In this document: piece by piece, positions 43,482 through 49,583 of the stretch
Layout: each line of letters starts with the position of its first letter
Numbering within the stretch: position 1 is the stretch's first letter
Assembly: GCF_000633415.1 (NCBI RefSeq)
Contig: NZ_AYMV01000026.1
Coordinates: 1-49,583 of the forward strand
Direction of reading: 5' to 3'
DNA length: 49,583 nt
Origin: Leucobacter sp. PH1c
Lineage (GTDB): Bacteria > Actinomycetota > Actinomycetes > Actinomycetales > Microbacteriaceae
Position numbers and translations under genes: made by a program
Notes under the pieces: generated by a model
What the model was told of the DNA's origin: nothing
The model's database searches: none
What the model saw: the letters and a program-made list of their open reading frames with translations, nothing else

Positions 43482-45803
43482 GTGGGCGGGACGGGGGCGC
43501 GCGGCTACGAGGAGTTCGGGGGGCACGCCGCGGAGTTCGCCTCCGAGTCCACGCCGTGGTGGCCCGAGGAAGCCCGGGCCGCCGCGGACGCGCCGAACGT
43601 CGTGGTGATCCTCGTCGACGACCTCGGCTTCAGCGACCTCGGGCCGTTCGGCAGCGAGATCGCCACCCCCGCGATCGACGCGCTCGCCGCCGAGGGCTGG
43701 ACGTTCACGAACTACCGCACGGCGCCGATGTGCTCGCCCGCGCGGGCCGCGCTCCTCACCGGGCTGAACCCGCATCGCGCGGGTTTCGGCTTCGTGGCGC
43801 ACACCGATCCCGGCTACCCGGGCTTCACGTGCGAGCTCCCCGCGGCGGCGCCGACCCTTGCGGAGTCGCTCCGAGCCGGAGGCTACGCGACCTTCGCGGT
43901 GGGGAAGTGGCACCTCACGCTCGAGTCCCGGCTCCACGACGGGGCGGACCGTTCGTCCTGGCCGCTGCAGCGCGGCTTCGACCGCTACTTCGGCAGCATG
44001 GACGGCTTCACCTCGCTCCACCACCCGCACCGCCTCGTCCGCGACAACTCCGTCGACCCGCGCACCGAGTTCCCGCCCGGCTACTTCCTCACCGACGAGC
44101 TGGTTGACGAAGCGCTCGGGATGATCGACGATCTCCGAGCGAATGACGCCGAGCGGCCCTTCTTCCTCTACTTCGCGCACACCTCGGTGCACGGGCCCAT
44201 CCAGGCGAAGCCCGCCGACATCGCGCGGCAGGAGGGGCGGTACGCCGCGGGCTGGGACCGGCTCCGGGAGCACCGCTTCGCACGGCAGCGCGAGCTCGGC
44301 GTCGTCCCCGCCCACGCTGAGCTACCGAGCGGCGCGGCGGCCGACGCCGACCGGATTCCCGAGTGGGCCGCGCTCGATGACGCCGAGCGCGCGCTGTTCG
44401 CCCGGCACATGGAGGTGTACGCGGCGGCGGTCGCGGACGTCGACGCGAGCGTCGCGCGCATCGTCTCGCGGCTCACCGAGCTCGGGGAGCTGGAGCGCAC
44501 GATCATCGTCGTCACGAGCGACAACGGCGGAACGGCCGAGGGCGGACCGAGCGGCACCCGGAGCTACTTCGCGCAGTTCGGCACGGTGCCCGGTCTGCCC
44601 GAGGACTGGGTGCGCGACGTGCCGCGTCCGCTCGCCGAGATCGGCGGGCCGCGCGTGTTCAGCCAGTATCCGAGCGGGTGGGCGCGCGCCTCGAACACGC
44701 CGTTCCGGTCCTACAAGTCGACCACCTACGAGGGCGGGGTCCACGCGCCGCTCGTCATCTCCTGGCCGGGCGCCCCCGAGACCGCGCGGGGGCTGCGCGA
44801 GCAATTCGTGTTCGTCTCCGACCTCGCGCCGACGCTGCTCGACCTCGCCGGAGTGCCCCGGCTCTCCGAGCGCGCGGGGCGCACCGCGCTCGACGCCGAT
44901 GGGCGGAGCGCCGCGGCGATCCTCGGTGATCCGGGCGCGGCCGGGCGCGAGCAGCAGTACTTCGAGTGCGTGGGCCGCCGCGCGCTCGTCGACGGCCGCT
45001 GGAAGGCCGTCTCGCCCGAGCCGCCCACACGCGCGGAGGGGAGCGCGGGCGGGCACTGGGAGCTCTACGACCTCGACGCGGATCCCACGGAGACCCGCGA
45101 TCTCGCGGCCGAGCGGCCCGAGCACGTCGCGGCGCTCGCGGAACAGTGGCGCGACGAGGCGTGGGCGAACACCGTCTTCCCGCTCGACGATCTCGGCACG
45201 ATGCACGAGCGGCGCCCCGCGAGCGAGGCGCGGCTCGGCGAACCCGTGAGCCTGGTGCCGTTCCGCCCCCCGCTCGAGCGCTTCCGCGCGTCGAAGCTCA
45301 CGGTGCTCCGCTCCTTCGCGGTGGAGATCTCGCTCGAGCTGCCCGCGAGCGGCTCGGGCCACGGCGTGCTCGTCGCGCACGGCGACCAGGGCGGGGGCTA
45401 CCTCCTCGCGCTCGAGCACGGGGCGCCGCTCCTCTCGTACAACGCCTACGGCGAGATGCACCGGGCGCGCGGGCCGGTGCTCGCGGCGGGGGCGTGCGAG
45501 ATCGTGCTGCGTGCCGACGAGATCGCAGGGCTCCGCTGGCGGGTGAGCGTCCACGTCGACGGGGCCGAGGTCGCGGCGATCCCCGCCGTTCCCATGCTGC
45601 TCGGCATGGCCCCGTTCACGGGGATCAGCGTGGGCTACGACTACGGCGGGCCCGTCGACTGGGAGCTGCACGAGCGGCACGGCGCGTTCCGCTTCACGGG
45701 CGGGGAGATCGAGGCGCTGTGCTACGTGCCTGGCGCGCGCTCCGCGCACGACCGCACGGTGATCGCGGGCATCGACGCGGCGGTCGCCTCCCTTGCCGAG
45801 TAG
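43482..45803 (+). CDS. Cytoplasmic type I sulfatase (formylglycine-dependent)
   Basis: The 773-residue protein is an arylsulfatase-family hydrolase. Metal-binding VDDLG is at 45-49, and the formylglycine site is Cys84 in MCSPARAALLTG (codon at 43731). GKWHL, FAHTSVHGP and SDNGG follow in family order. The sulfatase fold ends near residue 560; the last about 200 residues look like a beta-rich lectin-like domain. There is no signal peptide, so imported sulfate ester would be cleaved inside the cell to give sulfate and an alcohol. The GTG start is 2 nt after the ATPase stop. The natural substrate is unknown. Confidence 0.94.
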   Translation: MGGTGARGYEEFGGHAAEFASESTPWWPEEARAAADAPNVVVILVDDLGFSDLGPFGSEIATPAIDALAAEGWTFTNYRTAPMCSPARAALLTGLNPHRAGFGFVAHTDPGYPGFTCELPAAAPTLAESLRAGGYATFAVGKWHLTLESRLHDGADRSSWPLQRGFDRYFGSMDGFTSLHHPHRLVRDNSVDPRTEFPPGYFLTDELVDEALGMIDDLRANDAERPFFLYFAHTSVHGPIQAKPADIARQEGRYAAGWDRLREHRFARQRELGVVPAHAELPSGAAADADRIPEWAALDDAERALFARHMEVYAAAVADVDASVARIVSRLTELGELERTIIVVTSDNGGTAEGGPSGTRSYFAQFGTVPGLPEDWVRDVPRPLAEIGGPRVFSQYPSGWARASNTPFRSYKSTTYEGGVHAPLVISWPGAPETARGLREQFVFVSDLAPTLLDLAGVPRLSERAGRTALDADGRSAAAILGDPGAAGREQQYFECVGRRALVDGRWKAVSPEPPTRAEGSAGGHWELYDLDADPTETRDLAAERPEHVAALAEQWRDEAWANTVFPLDDLGTMHERRPASEARLGEPVSLVPFRPPLERFRASKLTVLRSFAVEISLELPASGSGHGVLVAHGDQGGGYLLALEHGAPLLSYNAYGEMHRARGPVLAAGACEIVLRADEIAGLRWRVSVHVDGAEVAAIPAVPMLLGMAPFTGISVGYDYGGPVDWELHERHGAFRFTGGEIEALCYVPGARSAHDRTVIAGIDAAVASLAE

Positions 45804-45820
45804 CGCGGCCCGCGTAGGCT
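45793..45820 (+). promoter_or_regulatory. Leaderless promoter of the hypothetical gene at 45827
   Basis: TTGCCG (45793-45798), 16 nt and TAGGCT (45815-45820) precede the ATG by 6 nt. This is the same geometry as at 4520 and 17546. The -35 overlaps the end of the sulfatase gene. Confidence 0.5.
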
Positions 45821-45826
45821 GGTGCC

Positions 45827-46573
45827 ATGGAGCGCACGCAGGAGTTGGTCACGTACGACGGGCTCCCGGCGGCTGCCGGCGGAGCGCACGCCCTGCGGAT
45901 CCGCCAGCCCGAGCGGGCGCTCGCCGCGTGGGACCGGTTCCTCGCCGCTTGCCTCCTCCCCGAGGCGCCTCCCGAGTGGGGAATGCGGCTCCTCCGGACC
46001 GGCCAGGACGCCGACGCCGTCTCTGCCGCGCGCGCCGCTGAGGAGACGGTGAGCGCCACACTCGGCGGGCCGAGCGCGCGGCAGCGCGCGCTCGTCGAGT
46101 GGCGGCTGCCCGCGGAGCGGCTCGGCGACGCGCTCCAGCTCCTCGCCGCGGCGAGCCCAGCGGCGGGCTCCGCGGCGCCGGCCTCGCGGGGGCAGCTCGC
46201 GATTACGGTGCGCGCGAGCGGCGGGCTGATCGATCCCGGCACGGGGGCCCGGTACCCGGATCTGAGCGCCGAGCACTGCGGCGGCTTCGCCGTCGACGGG
46301 TACGGCAGAAAGCTCGGCGTCTCGGGGATCCGCGGCACCTTCGCCGCGGGCTCGTCGAAGCTCTCGATGTGGCTCGTGTTCCCCGCGGACGAGCGCCTGC
46401 GCGGCGCGGCGCGGCACGTGCAGGAGCACGCACCCGTCCAGCTGTCCGCGAAGCACTGGCGGCGGTGGACGCTCACGCGCACCGGCTCGGGCTACCGCTC
46501 CGCGAAGCTCGTCTCGCCGCTCGTGAGCGACTCCACGGCGCAGTCGAAGACCGTCGCCCCGCCCGTCGCGTAG
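45827..46573 (+). CDS. Hypothetical protein
   Basis: I do not recognise this 248-residue protein. It is soluble, with no signal peptide or membrane segment, rich in Ala/Arg and with a low-complexity AAASPAAGSAAPASRG stretch near residues 104-120 that may separate two domains. The C-terminal half has KHWRRWTLTRTGSGYRSAKL. Translation appears leaderless. Its 3' end overlaps the EthD-family gene on the other strand by 82 bp. Codon use resembles its neighbours, which favours a real gene. Confidence 0.7.
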   Translation: MERTQELVTYDGLPAAAGGAHALRIRQPERALAAWDRFLAACLLPEAPPEWGMRLLRTGQDADAVSAARAAEETVSATLGGPSARQRALVEWRLPAERLGDALQLLAAASPAAGSAAPASRGQLAITVRASGGLIDPGTGARYPDLSAEHCGGFAVDGYGRKLGVSGIRGTFAAGSSKLSMWLVFPADERLRGAARHVQEHAPVQLSAKHWRRWTLTRTGSGYRSAKLVSPLVSDSTAQSKTVAPPVA

Positions 46574-46824
46574 TTCGGCACATCGGCCTCGACGGCTCGG
46601 CCCTCCGGGGAGGCGAGCGCGGCCGCGAGGTCATCGGCCGAATCGAATACCGCCTCGAAGAGCCCGAAGAACGGTCCGGCGCCGGGCTCCGAGATCCCGA
46701 GCGAGAAGGTGATGCCGCGCACGCCGGGGAGTCTCGCGCACAGCGGGAGATGCGTGCTCCGGTAGTACGCCTCGAACGCGGCGCGGTCGGCGGGTTCCGG
46801 GTAGAGGACGACGAGCTTGTGCAT
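46492..46824 (-). CDS. EthD family protein
   Basis: This 110-residue protein fits the EthD ferredoxin-like family: HKLVVLYPEPADRAAFEAYY at the start, then HLPLCARLPGVRGI and a late PNYATGGATVFDC. Related proteins act in ether or polyketide metabolism or have unknown roles. The ATG at 46824 follows GGAGGGG. It starts 2 nt after the amidohydrolase stop, so the two form an operon, and its end overlaps the hypothetical gene. Confidence 0.82.
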   Translation of the reverse strand: MHKLVVLYPEPADRAAFEAYYRSTHLPLCARLPGVRGITFSLGISEPGAGPFFGLFEAVFDSADDLAAALASPEGRAVEADVPNYATGGATVFDCAVESLTSGETSFAER

Positions 46825-46826
46825 GA

Positions 46827-48488
46827 TCACCCCTCCGCGCGCTCGGCCGCGGCGTACACGCGGCGGCCGGCGAACCAGGTCTCCGCGACCGCGGTCTGCA
46901 CGAGCTCGGTCTCGGGGTGCGCGAACGGGTCACGGTCGAGCAGGACGAAGTCGGCAGACTTCCCGACGACGAGCGAGCCGGTCTCCTCCGCGAGGCCCAT
47001 CGCCTCGGCGCCGTTGATCGTGAATGCGGCGATCGCCTCGGCGAGCGTGATCGCCTGCTCGGGCCAGAGCACGCCGGGGTACGCGCCGCTCGGATCCTGC
47101 CGGGTGACGAGGCCGTGGATCCCCTCCCACGCGTTCGGGGAGGGGGAGACCGGCCAGTCCGAGCCGCCCGCCACGACCGCGCCCGCATCGAGCAGCGAGC
47201 GGTTCGGCTGGATCCGGTCGGCGCGCTCGCGGGGGAGCACGTCGCGGATCGCCTCGACGATCGGCCCGGGCACCCAGATGAACGGCGAGATGTCGGCCGC
47301 GACGCCGAGGGCGGCGAAGCGCGGCACGTCGTCGGGGTGCACGAACTGGCCGTGCGCCACCTGGTACCGGGTGTCGCGGTAGCCCGCGGCGCGCACCGCC
47401 TCGACCGCGTTCAGCACGGCGTGGACGGAGGCGTCGCCCGTGCAGTGGATCTTGGCCGACAGGCCGGCGTCGGCGACGCGGCGCAGCCAGCCCTCGAGCT
47501 CCGCGGGGTCGAGCAGCGTCTCGCCGTGGAAGTGCGCGCCGTGCGCGTCGTCGGGGAGGTACGGTTCGAGGAACGCCCCCGTGCGGGTCGGGGGAACGCC
47601 GTCGAGGAAGATCTTCACGAAATCGGGCCGGTGGTGGGGCGTGCGGAAGCGCTCGCCGTCGAACACGAGCGCGTCGCCGATCGCGGAGAACCCGAAGATC
47701 TCGTCGTTGATGAGCAGCGAGGTGACGACCCAGGCGTCGAGCTCGCCCGCGGTATCGAGGGCGCGGAGCGCCTCGAGGATGTGCGTGGAGACGCCGGCGT
47801 CCTGGAACGCGGTCACCCCGAAGGAACTCAGGATCTCGACGCCGCGCTTCGCCGCGGCGCGCTCCTGCTCCGGGGTGAGCCCGCCCGCTGCCTGCTGCGC
47901 GCGGGCCACGGGCAGCCCGGCGGCCTCGAGCAGGACGCCCGTCGCTCGCCCGCTCGCGCTCGCATCGGTGAGCACGCCGTGCTGTCCGGCGGAGACGCCC
48001 GCGATCTCCATGGCGCGCGAGTTCGCCCAGCGGTTGTGATGCGAGTCATCGGAGAGCATCACGGGTCGCCCGCCCGCGGCAGCGTCGAGGCGGTCGAGGG
48101 CCGCCGCCGTGTTGACCTCGGTGAGCCGGTCGCTCGCCCAGGGGCCGCCGACGATCCAGGCGTCGGCGGGGAGCCCTGCGGCGTACTCGGCGACGGCGTC
48201 GATGATGCCGTCGAGGGAGGCTCCGATCGGCACGCGGAGCTCGAAGAGCTCCTCCTTCCCCGCGAGGAAGTGATGGTTGTGCACGTCGACGAGTCCCGGC
48301 ATGACGAACGCTCCGCCGAGCTCCCGCACCTCGGTGCTCGGCCCGGCGAGCGCGGCGATCTCGGCGTTCGCGCCGATCGCCGAGATCCTCCCGGCGGTGA
48401 CCGCGAGCGCCTCGGCCCAGGGCCGCGCGGGGTCGACGGTGTAGATGCGGCCTCCCGTGAGGACGAGCTCGGGTGCGGCGTGGGTCAT
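46827..48488 (-). CDS. Amidohydrolase, YtcJ-like
   Basis: The 553-residue protein is a metal-dependent amidohydrolase of the same family as the one at 28140. It has VDVHNHHFLAG near residue 75, the Lys of FVKIFLDGVPP, KIHCTGDASVHA, VAHGQFVHPDD and AGGSDWPVSPSPN, all typical of the YtcJ group. It hydrolyses an unknown amide, carbamate or N-acyl compound. The ATG at 48488 follows GGAG at 6 nt. It shares a transcript with the EthD gene. Its upstream interval (48489-48721) has no palindrome I would call an operator. Confidence 0.9.
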   Translation of the reverse strand: MTHAAPELVLTGGRIYTVDPARPWAEALAVTAGRISAIGANAEIAALAGPSTEVRELGGAFVMPGLVDVHNHHFLAGKEELFELRVPIGASLDGIIDAVAEYAAGLPADAWIVGGPWASDRLTEVNTAAALDRLDAAAGGRPVMLSDDSHHNRWANSRAMEIAGVSAGQHGVLTDASASGRATGVLLEAAGLPVARAQQAAGGLTPEQERAAAKRGVEILSSFGVTAFQDAGVSTHILEALRALDTAGELDAWVVTSLLINDEIFGFSAIGDALVFDGERFRTPHHRPDFVKIFLDGVPPTRTGAFLEPYLPDDAHGAHFHGETLLDPAELEGWLRRVADAGLSAKIHCTGDASVHAVLNAVEAVRAAGYRDTRYQVAHGQFVHPDDVPRFAALGVAADISPFIWVPGPIVEAIRDVLPRERADRIQPNRSLLDAGAVVAGGSDWPVSPSPNAWEGIHGLVTRQDPSGAYPGVLWPEQAITLAEAIAAFTINGAEAMGLAEETGSLVVGKSADFVLLDRDPFAHPETELVQTAVAETWFAGRRVYAAAERAEG

Positions 48489-48721
48489 CGGTGACTCCAT
48501 TCGGTTCGTGCGGTGCGCGGTGCGCGAGGACACTCCGGTCCCAGTATCGCGGTGGAAGCTCCACGCTCGTTGACTCAGCGCGCTGCGTGCTTGTCGGAGC
48601 GGGAGCGATCGCCCGGCGAACGCGGAATCGGCGCGAGGATGGTGCCACGCACGCACCCGCGCACGCCCGTGCGCACGCGCGCGAGCAGAGCAACACGTCA
48701 GCGTGGACGAAAGGAATCATC

Positions 48722-49555
48722 GTGGCGGAACACGGATCGGTTGAGGGGCGCGTCGTCGTCATCACGGGAGGCGGGACGGGGATCGGAGCAGCGATTGCCG
48801 AGCGGTACGCGGCCGAGGGCGCCCGCGTCGCGGTCGTGGGGCGGCGGCGTGAACCGCTCGACGCCGTCGCCGAGGCCACCGGCGCGCTCGCGGTCGTCGC
48901 GGACGCGGCCGATGGCGCCTCGGCGCGCGCCGCGGTCGCCGAGATCGTCGCCCGCTTCGGGCGCATCGACGTGCTCGTCGCGAACGCGGGCGGGCACGGC
49001 TTCGCCCCCGTGGGCGAGACGAGCGACGCGGACTGGGCGGCGGCGATCAGCGCGAACCTCTCGACCGCGTTCGTCATGGCGCGGGAAGCGCTTCCCGCGC
49101 TCCTCGCCGGGGCGGCCGAGGACGGGAGCCGGGGGAGCGAGATCGTCGTGGTCTCCTCGCTCGCCGGTCTCTTCGCCGGCCCGTCTGTCGCGGGATACAC
49201 GGTGGGGAAGCACGCTCTGATCGGCCTCACCCGCAGCCTCGCGCGCGACTACAGTCGGCGCGGCGTCCGCGTGAACGCCGTGTGCCCGGGCTGGGTGCGC
49301 ACGCCGATGGCCGACGCCGAGATGGACGAGTTCGCGGCGCACGCCCCCGAGATCGCGGATCGCGCGGCGGGCTACGCGGCGGTCACCCGCGACGTGCCGC
49401 TCGGCCGCGCCGCCGAAGCCGCGGAGATCGCGTCGATCGTGCGCTTCCTCGGCTCCGCCGAGTCGTCGTACATGACCGGCTCGGTGCTCGTCGCCGACGG
49501 CGGCGCGCACATCGTCGACCTCCCGACCGTCGCGTTCGAGCACGCGGGCATGTGA
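48722..49555 (+). CDS. Short-chain dehydrogenase/reductase
   Basis: The 277-residue SDR starts at GTG 48722, preceded by AAAGGA. The cofactor motif is TGGGTGIG near residue 15, followed by ANAGG, catalytic Ser in VVSSLAG and Tyr/Lys in YTVGKHAL. It reduces or oxidises a carbonyl/alcohol pair with NAD(P)H. It is divergent from the amidohydrolase, so may act on its product; the link is only by position. Confidence 0.92.
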   Translation: MAEHGSVEGRVVVITGGGTGIGAAIAERYAAEGARVAVVGRRREPLDAVAEATGALAVVADAADGASARAAVAEIVARFGRIDVLVANAGGHGFAPVGETSDADWAAAISANLSTAFVMAREALPALLAGAAEDGSRGSEIVVVSSLAGLFAGPSVAGYTVGKHALIGLTRSLARDYSRRGVRVNAVCPGWVRTPMADAEMDEFAAHAPEIADRAAGYAAVTRDVPLGRAAEAAEIASIVRFLGSAESSYMTGSVLVADGGAHIVDLPTVAFEHAGM

Positions 49556-49565
49556 GACGGCGGTG

Positions 49566-49583
49566 CGCCGGCCCACGCCGGCG
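49566..49583 (+). terminator. Hairpin after the last SDR gene
   Basis: CGCCGGC (49566-49572) pairs with GCCGGCG (49577-49583) around CCAC at the very end of the window. The structure may continue beyond it. Confidence 0.4.

Noticed and set aside
43482-45803. Specific naming as choline sulfatase or alkylsulfatase
   Set aside because: Only the general type I sulfatase motifs can be seen; substrate-defining residues cannot be judged by eye.

Overview
The window is a very GC-rich, gene-dense bacterial chromosome segment. GTG starts, LxxC lipoproteins, leaderless starts of the form TAGRCT-N6-ATG, a fused peptide-ABC permease/ATPase and an aerobic-type formylglycine-generating enzyme suggest a high-GC actinobacterium, probably Microbacteriaceae (Leucobacter-like). 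The genus is an inference. I see 43 protein genes, no RNA genes, no insertion sequences and no CRISPR. No gene-free stretch exceeds about 300 bp; the longest (11938-12233) is full of control sites.

Layout. (1) 28-5167: two APC amino acid/amine permeases, a P1-family (DmpA-like) aminopeptidase and a TetR regulator. (2) 5251-11937, minus strand: a homoprotocatechuate (3,4-dihydroxyphenylacetate) meta-cleavage pathway, as hpaH-hpaI and [FAH-RraA fusion]-gntR-hpaE-hpaD. Each unit starts behind an identical 12-bp palindrome, ATCGTATACGAT, probably the GntR operator. (3) 12234-17479: a peptide-type ABC importer. (4) 17558-19759: a DEAD-box RNA helicase with an RGG-rich tail, ending at a perfect 19-bp hairpin. 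(5) 19983-20978: a hypothetical gene with an uncertain 3' end and an NTF2-like protein.

(6) 21097-36306: an accessory catabolic block. A six-gene minus-strand operon (alcohol dehydrogenase, aldo/keto reductase, two HSL-type esterases, MFS exporter, aldehyde dehydrogenase) is joined by an amidohydrolase, an SDR, a second aldo/keto reductase, an alpha/beta hydrolase, a methyltransferase-like protein, and a co-translated pair of phosphotriesterase-family proteins of which the first has lost all metal ligands. A TetR gene closes the block. A shared 18-bp palindrome (ATTCTACGNNCGTAGAAT) lies at the intergenic promoters of this block and also on the -10 of the peptide-type ABC importer 16 kb away, which suggests one regulon for uptake and breakdown of an unidentified ester- or amide-containing compound.

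(7) 36509-38086: a GMC oxidoreductase. (8) 38108-45803: a sulfate-ester module. TetR and formylglycine-generating enzyme genes are divergent from a TauABC/SsuABC-like importer and a cytoplasmic sulfatase with a CSPAR formylglycine site; the shared intergenic region carries two GTGA/TCAC palindromes. (9) 45827-49555: a hypothetical gene overlapping an EthD-family gene convergently, a YtcJ-like amidohydrolase and an SDR.

The most unusual items are the pseudoenzyme/enzyme phosphotriesterase pair, the palindrome-defined regulon, the two aldo/keto reductases lacking the tetrad histidine, and the FAH-RraA fusion in a pathway with no visible hpaF.
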